Source: a virus
Length of the DNA stretch: 22,548 nucleotides
Strand: one strand, 5' to 3'
IMG/VR virus record: IMGVR_UViG_3300030102_008231
Span: 1-22,548 of that record
Below the pieces are notes generated by a model that did no database searches, was not told the origin of the DNA, and was given only the letters and a program-made list of their open reading frames with translations. The translations under genes were made by a program, and so were the position numbers. Below, one piece after another: positions 5,783 through 12,817 of the stretch (positions are counted from its first letter, which is position 1; each line of letters starts with the position of its first letter).

Positions 5783-6111
5783 AAAACTATAAATTAATAA
5801 ATAATTGGTCTACAAGAGAAGAATTAAATAATTTAGAAAATTCATCCAATTTTATCTCCAAAGAAGAAATAGAAAAAATAAAAAAAGCAATTAAAATAAA
5901 AAAGCATTTAGAGGACTCCGGCTTTTATACTTCTCACTACAAAAAAGAAAAAAAAGTTAATAAAAATCAGAGGGATGTTTCCTATGTGTTTAATGTTGAA
6001 AAGCATTGTTATAAAATGGGTGATTCTAGTGACACATTTCATGGGGCAGTCTTCTCTATTTACAAATGGCTTGTTAGATGCGGAGAGGTTAGAGAGTATG
6101 AACTTATTTGA
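5779..6111 (+). CDS. hypothetical protein, 110 aa
   Basis: Unrecognised. The N-terminal half is Lys/Glu-rich and helical (SKEEIEKIKKAIKIKKHLED); the C-terminal half looks more globular (VSYVFNVEKHCYKMGDSSD). ATG 5779 overlaps the upstream stop as ATGA, with GAGG ahead of it; an earlier in-frame ATG at 5740 lies inside the zinc-ribbon gene and is less likely. The last 14 bases overlap the NlpC/P60 start. Confidence 0.5.
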   Translation: MKNYKLINNWSTREELNNLENSSNFISKEEIEKIKKAIKIKKHLEDSGFYTSHYKKEKKVNKNQRDVSYVFNVEKHCYKMGDSSDTFHGAVFSIYKWLVRCGEVREYELI

Positions 6112-6520
6112 CAAAGAAACTACCAAACTAATGATAGAATATTCTAAAACCTTTATCGGCAAGCCTTATCGTTGGGGTGGTAGTGGAGTGGCAGGTTTTG
6201 ATTGTTCTGGTTTTATTCAAGAGGTACTCAGCTGTGTTGGCCTTGATCCTAGGGGTGATCAAACTTCTCAGGGTCTTTATAATTACTTTGTTAAAAATGC
6301 TAAAGGTAGTGGTGTGGCACCTGGCGCATTACTTTTTTGGGGTAAAAGCACCGAAAAAATTACGCACGTTTCTCTTGCTATTGATTACTTTTATCATATA
6401 GAAGCCGGTGGCGGCAACTCTCAAACAACTAATTTGGAGGTTGCTGAAAAACAAGGCGCTATGGTCAGAATTAGACCGTTAAAAAGCAGAAAAGATTTAA
6501 TTGCAGCAATTAAAATTTGA
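6098..6520 (+). CDS. NlpC/P60 cysteine hydrolase (candidate endolysin)
   Basis: A 140-aa single-domain NlpC/P60 protein that would cleave peptide bonds in peptidoglycan. The catalytic Cys36 sits in GFDCSGFIQE, the histidine is His90 (ITHVSLAID), and His100 (FYHIEAGGG) fits the third polar residue. The hallmark KPYRWGGSG precedes the Cys. There is no signal peptide, so as an endolysin it would need a holin. Alternatively it is a tail-associated hydrolase, but its place at the end of the early operon, away from the tail genes, argues for a lysis role. The frame opens at 5975, but ATG 6098 has a GAGAGG/GAGAG-type site and matches the domain start. A strong terminator follows. Confidence 0.8.
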   Translation: MNLFDKETTKLMIEYSKTFIGKPYRWGGSGVAGFDCSGFIQEVLSCVGLDPRGDQTSQGLYNYFVKNAKGSGVAPGALLFWGKSTEKITHVSLAIDYFYHIEAGGGNSQTTNLEVAEKQGAMVRIRPLKSRKDLIAAIKI

Positions 6521-6570
6521 ATTTTTTTAAAAGATATGTATAATTTTATCAACATCCAAAATCCTATGAT

Positions 6571-6627
6571 AAATAAAATGGAGTTAACTGTTTCCCCCCG
6601 ATGGTTCCGGTTAGCTCCATTTTATTT
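6571..6627. terminator. bidirectional terminator between converging operons
   Basis: AAATAAAATGGAG (6571-6583) pairs over 13 bp with CTCCATTTTATTT (6615-6627); inner TAAC/GTTA bases extend the stem. The A-rich and T-rich flanks give U-rich ends in both directions, fitting a terminator shared by the plus-strand early operon and the minus-strand late operon. It includes the stop codon of the last late gene (6622-6624). Confidence 0.8.
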
Positions 6628-6810
6628 AAATAGATCTTCTCTTAAAGACTCTATTTGTTTTTCAATTCTTTTTGATCTACTTTCATTTTTTTCTAAATGA
6701 TCTATAAAATCTAAATACTTCTCCTTAACTTCTGCCTTTTCGTCTTTTACAGTCAAATATCTTGTAATAAGATTAATTGCAAAAGGTATAAGCAATTCAA
6801 TTAATTTCAT
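6622..6810 (-). CDS. small membrane-anchored coiled-coil protein (holin/spanin-like candidate)
   Basis: A 62-aa protein with one hydrophobic N-terminal segment (LIELLIPFAINLITRYL, residues 3-19) followed by a strongly charged helix (residues 20-62) likely to form a coiled coil. That topology is shared by class III-like holins and inner-membrane spanin subunits, but no family is recognised. The start overlaps the lipoprotein stop as TAATG, with GAGG upstream; lipoprotein plus single-TM neighbour resembles a spanin pair in outline only. Last gene of the late operon. Confidence 0.55.
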   Translation of the reverse strand: MKLIELLIPFAINLITRYLTVKDEKAEVKEKYLDFIDHLEKNESRSKRIEKQIESLREDLFK

Positions 6811-7493
6811 TATTCATCCTCGTAGATAATTTCTTCATAGCCGTAAGAAATTAATTTATGAAGTCTATCACGACCCATAAAAAGAAAAACACAGTCTCCA
6901 CTCTCCGGTTCATACTTAAAACTTTTTTTGCCGTTAAAAGACATAATTGGACAATTGGATCTAACTTCTAGGTCTTCATCAAACTTAATCATTTGAATTA
7001 GTCCTTTTTTGCTTTGGCATAAAGAAACGCCATTAGAAATTATTTCCTTACCATTGCAAAAGTTTTTTGCTTTTATGTTGTAGTTTTTTGTTTGAAAAGC
7101 TATTTGACCAAATTTACCTTTTCCATTTTCGTTTAAGGCACTTATAAAAACTATACACTCTTTTTCTATTCCGATTGGTTTATAATTAAATTGAAACTTT
7201 TTCCTATTTTTTATAATCCTTTTTTTGTGGTAGGCATTTCTTAAAACTATCTCTCTATGACAACTTTCAATTTTAACAAAATTTAGCCTAAATGGAGTTT
7301 CTATTTGTATTAAATAGCTTTTAGAAAAGGTAGGCACACCTATACCTACAAATGACTGCCCATTTACGGAAAATATAAGATCTTTTTTATAATTTCTTTT
7401 AACTTTTATAACATCCGACGTTCTAGAACAGCTAAAAAGAAATAAAAAAAGAAAAAATATTATTCGGAAATCTTTTTTCTTAAATCTACGCAT
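6810..7493 (-). CDS. phage-encoded lipoprotein, unknown function
   Basis: A 227-aa secreted protein with a basic n-region (MRRFKKKDFR), a hydrophobic stretch (IIFFLFLFLF) and a lipobox LFSC with Cys22 as the predicted acylation site. The mature part is Lys-rich, probably beta-structured, and contains five further cysteines that could form disulphides. No domain is recognised. It is far larger than known outer-membrane spanins. Phage lipoproteins at the end of late operons often alter the envelope or block superinfection; that is a hypothesis here. The start overlaps the previous gene by 34 bases with a weak ribosome binding site, suggesting coupled translation. Confidence 0.65.
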   Translation of the reverse strand: MRRFKKKDFRIIFFLFLFLFSCSRTSDVIKVKRNYKKDLIFSVNGQSFVGIGVPTFSKSYLIQIETPFRLNFVKIESCHREIVLRNAYHKKRIIKNRKKFQFNYKPIGIEKECIVFISALNENGKGKFGQIAFQTKNYNIKAKNFCNGKEIISNGVSLCQSKKGLIQMIKFDEDLEVRSNCPIMSFNGKKSFKYEPESGDCVFLFMGRDRLHKLISYGYEEIIYEDE

Positions 7494-7798
7494 CTTTTAA
7501 CCAAATAACCTGCGGAGAGTAGAACAGATACAGCCTCTTCAATAATAAATTCAATATTATCATCTTTTAGATCGAATTTATCTTTAGCTGCCTTTTGGAG
7601 TGCATTTTTTCCATCTTGATCTAGGTTTTTTAATTCAGGTATAACTTTTTCCCATTCTACTGACTGAAAAGACATAAGTTCGTCAGTTAAATTAAAAAAA
7701 GCACCGTAATTTTTGTCTTTAATTACTTTTTCTAATACATTTCCTAGTTCCATTAAAAATTCAATTAGTGGGATTAGGTTTTTGACGTCCATGCTCAT
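7460..7798 (-). CDS. hypothetical helical protein, 112 aa
   Basis: Unrecognised, predicted mainly alpha-helical, with hydrophobic patches (LIPLIEFLMELGNVL and FIIEEAVSVLLSAGYLV) but no clear transmembrane segment. The frame is open to TTG 7852, which overlaps the upstream stop, but ATG 7798 has AAAGGGG seven bases before it and is preferred. It belongs to the small-gene cassette after the tail fibre. Confidence 0.5.
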   Translation of the reverse strand: MSMDVKNLIPLIEFLMELGNVLEKVIKDKNYGAFFNLTDELMSFQSVEWEKVIPELKNLDQDGKNALQKAAKDKFDLKDDNIEFIIEEAVSVLLSAGYLVKRCVDLRKKISE

Positions 7799-7848
7799 TG
7801 TAAAACCCCTTTGTGTATAAAAATATAAACCAAGCTTATCAAGAAAAA

Positions 7849-8124
7849 TCAAACTCTATAGTCCTTATGGGCATAAATGGGTTTAACTTCTTTGTCTCCA
7901 TTTACACGTTTTATAATATATTTAATCATAGACATTATAGAATTATCAAAATTTTCTTTTAGCCATGATTGTAAAATTTTACCAGTCATTTTATTTTTTA
8001 TTAACCACACTTGTATATCTAACGAATGCTTATATTTAGATATTTCATAGGCGACTGGCATTAACCCTGGTTGTTCGTCTATTATTCTTAAATAGAAGTC
8101 TCGTTCAGCATTTGTCATGGTCAT
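7849..8124 (-). CDS. hypothetical protein, 91 aa
   Basis: Unrecognised basic protein, predicted mixed or helical, with Trp-containing amphipathic segments (IQVWLIKNKMTGKILQSWL). ATG 8124 has AGGA seven bases upstream and overlaps the stop of the preceding small membrane-protein gene. Part of the post-fibre cassette; the function cannot be inferred. Confidence 0.5.
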   Translation of the reverse strand: MTMTNAERDFYLRIIDEQPGLMPVAYEISKYKHSLDIQVWLIKNKMTGKILQSWLKENFDNSIMSMIKYIIKRVNGDKEVKPIYAHKDYRV

Positions 8125-8309
8125 TAATTTTTCCTAATTTCTATTAGATGGTTTAACATTTCTTTTTGGTTGCCCTTTATGTCTTTTATTTCACTCTCCA
8201 AAAAATAAACTGTTCTATTTAGAGAGCTTATGTCGGCACTAAATCCCCATAATGTGCTGGCTGCCCCTATTATAAGGGCACCCAACAGTGTAGTGATTAA
8301 ATTTTTCAT
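8124..8309 (-). CDS. small single-TM coiled-coil protein (holin-like candidate)
   Basis: A 61-aa protein with an N-terminal hydrophobic segment (LITTLLGALIIGAASTLWGF, residues 4-23) and a C-terminal charged helix (SLNRTVYFLESEIKDIKGNQ). Its architecture resembles the other small membrane protein at 6810-6622 without obvious sequence identity. Possibilities are a holin, an inner-membrane spanin or a small anchor protein. The start follows AAGG by a few bases; 17 bp separate it from the gene upstream. Confidence 0.5.
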   Translation of the reverse strand: MKNLITTLLGALIIGAASTLWGFSADISSLNRTVYFLESEIKDIKGNQKEMLNHLIEIRKN

Positions 8310-8326
8310 TTAACCGCCTTTGTAAA

Positions 8327-8710
8327 TTAAACTTTAGGATACTTTTCCTTTATTTTTTTACGTAATTCTAAATATTGTACCATTTTTTCTGGTCTACCCT
8401 CTTCCTTTTCAGCAAGTGCCTCTAAAAAAAGATGATCAACCATTTCATATTCGCTTCTACGATCTCTAAAAACTTTTTCTATTGCATCTTTTTCTAAAAT
8501 TTCTTTTTTTGCATTTTCTAAAGCTAAAATCTTTTTTTCAAAATTAGCTAGATCATTCCTATCCCAAGCTTGCACTTCTCTAAACGGTGTAATAAAACTG
8601 CTTACTCCATTTATTTCCTCTGTTCTTAAGCCAAAAGCCTGAATGTAAAATCGGTCGTCAGCAATAAGATCTTTTAATTTTTTTTCTAATTCTTGTTGTT
8701 TTTCACTCAT
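8327..8710 (-). CDS. hypothetical charged helical protein after tail fibre
   Basis: A 127-aa, highly charged, helix-rich protein with an N-terminal coiled coil (KQQELEKKLKDLIADDR) and a long central helix. ATG 8710 has GAGG upstream and overlaps the tail-fibre stop by four bases. Its place directly after the fibre gene fits a fibre-assembly chaperone, but I recognise no chaperone family, so this is positional inference only. Confidence 0.5.
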   Translation of the reverse strand: MSEKQQELEKKLKDLIADDRFYIQAFGLRTEEINGVSSFITPFREVQAWDRNDLANFEKKILALENAKKEILEKDAIEKVFRDRRSEYEMVDHLFLEALAEKEEGRPEKMVQYLELRKKIKEKYPKV

Positions 8711-10587
8711 GACAATTTCCTCACTCTCATTGTTGTAAAATATGTATTAGTGTTAGTACCTGCTGCCATGCCTGAGGTCGCAATGTACCCGACTGTACCA
8801 CTAACAAAACCGTTGGCTTGAGCCTTAAACTCAGTTGGCACTTCTAATTTTAAATATGCAGCAAAATGTAATTGTGAACCACTTGTCCCACCGGTGTCCA
8901 TTATAGCATTTCCAAAAATTGTGCCCTCAACAAATGCACTATCTGTAACGTTATATAGACCGACTTGAAAAAACCCGTTGGACCCTGAATTGTATATAGG
9001 AACAGTGCAATCTATCTGATACTTACCAGGTTGTAATATAAAATTTGTATTAGATCCGTTTATACCGTCAAACCCACCTGATACAAAATAACTATATCCA
9101 AAAATGCTATTTAATTTTAAATCCGACCAACTAGTCCCAGCAGAAACACTACCGCCATTGTTATTTCTAGTTTGTTTATTTATTAGAATAGCTGTAGAAA
9201 CATAATCAATTTTATCACTTTGACTTGTAACTCTTCCTTCAAAGTTAGAACTAGAATTGTTAAAAACTGAACCGACACATCGCCACGGGTTATTAGGATG
9301 ATAACTTCCTAATAGGTCTGCTCTTTTTATTGGACCTATATCAGAAATAACTCTATCTCCAGTGTCTTTAAAATATAAATAGTAATATGTACTAGCAGAT
9401 TCACTAGCATAAGCATCTTTTGTTGCAGTCGAGGCTAAATCGGCTGTTATATTCCATACAGGGTTATAAGTTTTAAAATCTAAATTGTTAGAATATACCC
9501 AAACGTTACCATGAGTATTAGCAACTCTACAGTTGGTGGCACTATCCCTTACAACCTCAATTGTATTTTTGTCCTCGTATTTATAATAAAAATCAAAAGA
9601 ACGAGTTGCTACAGTATTGGAACCATCCGAAATTGCAATACCTATTAAAGTTCTGTTTATAGTAACAAAGGCGGTACCGCTATATCTTTTCCACTGGCTA
9701 TTTCCTAAATCATACCAGTAGTCTCCTGTATTAGGACTCCCTGGTTGATCAAAACTCCAAACTGGAGGCTGATAAGTAACATCCGCAGTTGTTCCATCAC
9801 TTTGTAAAAAAACCCACGTCAATTTCATTAAAGTTATAGTGTCGTTATTGGCAAATTTAATTCTATTAACCGGTGCGCCAGTGTGGTCTAGAAAACTACC
9901 ACGCATGCACTGGGTTAACTCTGTACTTGATTTAACAAAAGCTAGAAAAAATTCATCATTTGTCCCGTCATTTATTTTGAAGGCAGCATATTGCCCTACT
10001 AGACCTGATATTTCACTGCCCATATTATCAACCGTAATAGTTTCATAATGTGGATTAACCGTGGATGGATCTTTAGTTTGTGGAATAATAAATTCATTAG
10101 TAGGCTCACCCCAATAACGTGTCATTTCCTGGTCAGCGGCGTCCGACATATTTACTAAGCATGTATTGTTGGACCCTGGTGCTGCAGTTAAGGAAGAAAC
10201 TGTTATATCTGTGCTACAAGTGACCGCAGTTCCGTTTACGTCAATAACTAAATTTGTAGTATTTCCATCTATTGTTAAACTTAAAGCCGATCCGTTTGCT
10301 GTAATAAAATGAGGCTGATTAGACGAGCTCCTAGTTGCTCCGCTAACAATTCTATTCGGTGGCGATGTTATTTGACTTGTATCCAAAGCACTACCGGCTA
10401 AAACAATAGAATTAAAATAACCTGTACCCCAAGGCACTGAACTTGATCCTAGACCTTGACCGCTTGTTGCAGCACCAGAAGCATTACGTCCCACAAATTC
10501 AGTTTGCAAAGCTGTGTTAAAATCATTAAAAAAATCGGCAGTAATAGTTTCTCCTGCCGACCGTGTTTGAAGTGTATTAGTTCCCAT
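8707..10587 (-). CDS. tail fibre / receptor-binding protein
   Basis: A 626-aa protein rich in Ser, Thr, Asn and Gly, low in Lys and Glu compared with neighbours, as usual for trimeric beta-structured fibres. The N-terminus (about 1-70, with PWGTGYFNS) looks like a virion-attachment and short repeat region seen in phage fibres. The C-terminal ~140 residues (from about ILINKQTRNN) look like a C1q/TNF-type jelly-roll head: alternating strands including FILQPGKYQIDC and a closing YFTTMRVRKLS. This would be the host-recognition tip. It follows the Tal-like gene with a 37-bp gap; AGAGG precedes the ATG. Fold assignment is from pattern, not modelling. Confidence 0.75.
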   Translation of the reverse strand: MGTNTLQTRSAGETITADFFNDFNTALQTEFVGRNASGAATSGQGLGSSSVPWGTGYFNSIVLAGSALDTSQITSPPNRIVSGATRSSSNQPHFITANGSALSLTIDGNTTNLVIDVNGTAVTCSTDITVSSLTAAPGSNNTCLVNMSDAADQEMTRYWGEPTNEFIIPQTKDPSTVNPHYETITVDNMGSEISGLVGQYAAFKINDGTNDEFFLAFVKSSTELTQCMRGSFLDHTGAPVNRIKFANNDTITLMKLTWVFLQSDGTTADVTYQPPVWSFDQPGSPNTGDYWYDLGNSQWKRYSGTAFVTINRTLIGIAISDGSNTVATRSFDFYYKYEDKNTIEVVRDSATNCRVANTHGNVWVYSNNLDFKTYNPVWNITADLASTATKDAYASESASTYYYLYFKDTGDRVISDIGPIKRADLLGSYHPNNPWRCVGSVFNNSSSNFEGRVTSQSDKIDYVSTAILINKQTRNNNGGSVSAGTSWSDLKLNSIFGYSYFVSGGFDGINGSNTNFILQPGKYQIDCTVPIYNSGSNGFFQVGLYNVTDSAFVEGTIFGNAIMDTGGTSGSQLHFAAYLKLEVPTEFKAQANGFVSGTVGYIATSGMAAGTNTNTYFTTMRVRKLS

Positions 10588-10624
10588 TCTTAAAACCTCT
10601 CTTTTAATTATATAAAATTATATT

Positions 10625-11965
10625 TTAAGCAATTTGACTTGTCCCTACAATTGCATTGCCTACGGTTGGAGACTCTCCAGGTGTAGCTGATCCGCTAGCA
10701 ACAACACTTAAGCCTACAACTGCAACTCCTACAGTAGAGTTGCCACTAAAGTCTTCGTAACCGTCCCCTATGTCCTTACCTGTCTGCCTTAATTTTACTG
10801 TTGACGTAAACGTTTTTATATTTTCTTTTACTTCAATAGCCTTAAAAGTTGTTTGCCAAATAATTTTGGAAGAACCAAATTGAAAAGGTAGTTTTTTGTC
10901 AGTATCCCCTACTGTTGTTGCGCCTATTACTGGCATAAATTTATTATCTGGAACTAATCTCAATGGGTAATCTACTTTGATTGGATCTAGTAAATTAATA
11001 GTTTTAGCAAAAGATGTTTTTAACTCAACTTCGCACTCTATTTTTGGATATTTAAATTCGTCACTTAATGCCTTTGCAATTGTTAATTCGGTAACGTCAT
11101 TAGTAATAAAATCTAGATTGGAAACGGTTTTCTGTCTATACCCGTAGTCTTCAACATATGTTGTCTCTACGGAAGTTTGATCACCAACCTTTACAACCGT
11201 AAATTGCCTTTGTTTTCCGTCATTATATTTTTTTAAAGATAGAATATTTTGATTTCCACGTTTAGAAAAAGGTCCGTATAAAGCGACTGCAACCTTATCA
11301 TTAAATTGTCTACTAGAAACTTTCATTTTATTATCGTCTGTGATTGTAAAAACTGAATTTGTAGCTATTAGTAATTTAGCTATAGCATCTCTAGTAGGTA
11401 TGTTGTCGAATTTAGAACCATCGTCAATTGTAATGTTAGAACTAGGATTAATTAGAGTTTCATCAAAAGTTAGTACACTTGTTATTTCATTTTTATTAAG
11501 TAAATTTTTAAAAGCATTTTGAGCTGTAGATCCATTACTAACGGTGTCCGCAGTAACTCGTAAAGTTCTTAAAACACTATCATTACTAGGACAAACTAAA
11601 CTAACTTCGTCTTTTTCAAAATCAAATCTTGTTGCTTTGTCATCTACTAGTCCATTAAAAACAGTTGTTTCTCCGTTTTTATCATTATAGCTAACTCTTA
11701 CCTTAGCTAAATCACGCCCATATGGAAAAATAGATCTAACATCATACTGATCAGAAAATTTTCCATTATAGTTATCAATTTTTAATTTAACATCTCCAAA
11801 ATAAAAAACTCCTATATCGTAGTCTGCTGCGTCTATTGATCTTTTCATGTTGGAGCTTGTTATAACATTAGCTGATATTTCTACCTCATCTCCATAGGTG
11901 TTAAGAGCAAGTCTTGGCGTAAAATAAACCTTATATTGTGTAGGGGTTATGTTAGATTTTGGCAT
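10625..11965 (-). CDS. tail tip hub (Tal-like) protein
   Basis: A 446-aa beta-rich protein. The order tape measure, Dit-like, then this gene, then fibre fits a baseplate hub or tail-associated protein (Tal/gp27-like). The first ~130 residues (for example DVKLKIDNYNGKFSD, VFNGLVDD) resemble the start of tail-hub proteins that wrap a tube-like beta-barrel. There is no lysozyme or peptidase extension. The C-terminus carries two copies of a Gly/Val/Ala-rich motif (TVGVAVVGLSVVAS and TVGNAIVGTSQIA), probably a flexible or fibre-contact tail. GAGAG lies upstream of ATG 11965. Specific family unverified. Confidence 0.6.
   Translation of the reverse strand: MPKSNITPTQYKVYFTPRLALNTYGDEVEISANVITSSNMKRSIDAADYDIGVFYFGDVKLKIDNYNGKFSDQYDVRSIFPYGRDLAKVRVSYNDKNGETTVFNGLVDDKATRFDFEKDEVSLVCPSNDSVLRTLRVTADTVSNGSTAQNAFKNLLNKNEITSVLTFDETLINPSSNITIDDGSKFDNIPTRDAIAKLLIATNSVFTITDDNKMKVSSRQFNDKVAVALYGPFSKRGNQNILSLKKYNDGKQRQFTVVKVGDQTSVETTYVEDYGYRQKTVSNLDFITNDVTELTIAKALSDEFKYPKIECEVELKTSFAKTINLLDPIKVDYPLRLVPDNKFMPVIGATTVGDTDKKLPFQFGSSKIIWQTTFKAIEVKENIKTFTSTVKLRQTGKDIGDGYEDFSGNSTVGVAVVGLSVVASGSATPGESPTVGNAIVGTSQIA
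10643..10737 (-). repeat. degenerate tandem repeat at 3' end of Tal-like gene
   Basis: Two related ~26-bp units, 10643-10668 and 10712-10737, share a CCTACAAnTGCAnnnCCTACnGT pattern on the plus strand and encode the TVGxAxVGxS motif twice. The spacing of 69 bp keeps the frame, so this is a peptide-level repeat, unlike the iterons. Confidence 0.55.
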
Positions 11966-11974
11966 TTTAACTCT

Positions 11975-12817
11975 CTACAATATATGTGGGACGGTTTCTA
12001 AGCCGCCAACATCTAGTGGGTTAGTATAAATATTTTTTACATACTTCAATGAGTAACTTTTTCTTATTTGAGATAATATACAATCTTTTAATCTAAATCC
12101 TGGTAGTTGATAACTAAAGTGCTTTGATTCATACCGACCACCGCACGGATAAATTAAAAAAGGGTCCTCACTCTCAAATAAAGTAAGAGCCAAGTCAATG
12201 TCCACATTGTAAACAGTACTACTAGGATAATTACGAAACTTAATACTATATCCGATGGTTTGTTGACTTTTTTGTACACTATACCGCCCACTTAAAGTTT
12301 TTTTGCTTCTTGTATTTCTTGATAAATCTATTTTACTAACTTGAGGATACCCAACAAAAGTTCCTATTTCACTAGTTCCAATCGCCTGGCTTAAATATTT
12401 TTCTGCGTTGGTTGTTTGTGTAGATAAGCATGCTATTTGTATAGAGGTAGTTGTTACAGAATCAAATTCGTAATAAGAAGAATCCTGAGAAAATGTAGTT
12501 TCTGTAATACCACTTAATGAAACGCCTCCAATACCTATAACATTACTAAAAGCAACATATGAGCTACCACTTAAATATTTTACAGTAAAGTTTTTAAAGT
12601 TATGATCTAACAATAGAATTCTATTTATTGTTTTATTGGATCCAAAATTAATTGTAATTGTTTCGGTTTCACTATCACTAGAGCCTACACTTGTCCAATA
12701 AGTGTCAACGTCTAAATCTAACAAAAATTTGGCTGCAGCATCTCCTGAGGTAGCCGAGGCGGTTGCACCAGCCATTTCATTTTTTTTAAAAAATTTTATT
12801 CCACCTGTAATGGCCAT
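11975..12817 (-). CDS. distal tail (Dit-like) protein with discoidin-like N-terminus
   Basis: A 280-aa protein immediately after the tape measure gene (TMP stop overlaps its ATG; AGGAGG eight bases upstream). Residues ~25-125 look like an F5/8-type C (discoidin) or galactose-binding jelly roll: DLDVDTYWTS, then ETITINFGSNKTINRILLLD, then NFTVKYL, a common start of small Dit-like tail proteins. The C-terminal half (SGRYSVQKSQQTIGYSIKF onwards) fits the ring-forming or tail-tip part. It would link tape measure and tube to the hub and might also bind carbohydrate. Identification rests on gene order and motif shape. Confidence 0.65.
   Translation of the reverse strand: MAITGGIKFFKKNEMAGATASATSGDAAAKFLLDLDVDTYWTSVGSSDSETETITINFGSNKTINRILLLDHNFKNFTVKYLSGSSYVAFSNVIGIGGVSLSGITETTFSQDSSYYEFDSVTTTSIQIACLSTQTTNAEKYLSQAIGTSEIGTFVGYPQVSKIDLSRNTRSKKTLSGRYSVQKSQQTIGYSIKFRNYPSSTVYNVDIDLALTLFESEDPFLIYPCGGRYESKHFSYQLPGFRLKDCILSQIRKSYSLKYVKNIYTNPLDVGGLETVPHIL

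Noticed and set aside
5908-6162. Minus-strand 84-aa frame opposite the 5779-6111 gene
   Set aside because: Antisense shadow without a ribosome binding site, inside a well-supported plus-strand operon.
6177-6401. Plus-strand 74-aa hydrophobic frame inside the NlpC/P60 gene (possible nested holin)
   Set aside because: The hydrophobicity follows from reading the NlpC gene in another frame; there is no clear ribosome binding site ahead of the ATG/GTG.
10588-10624. Internal late promoter in the AT-rich gap between Tal-like and fibre genes
   Set aside because: TATAAT-like strings exist but no -35 at proper spacing; AT-rich background makes such matches frequent.
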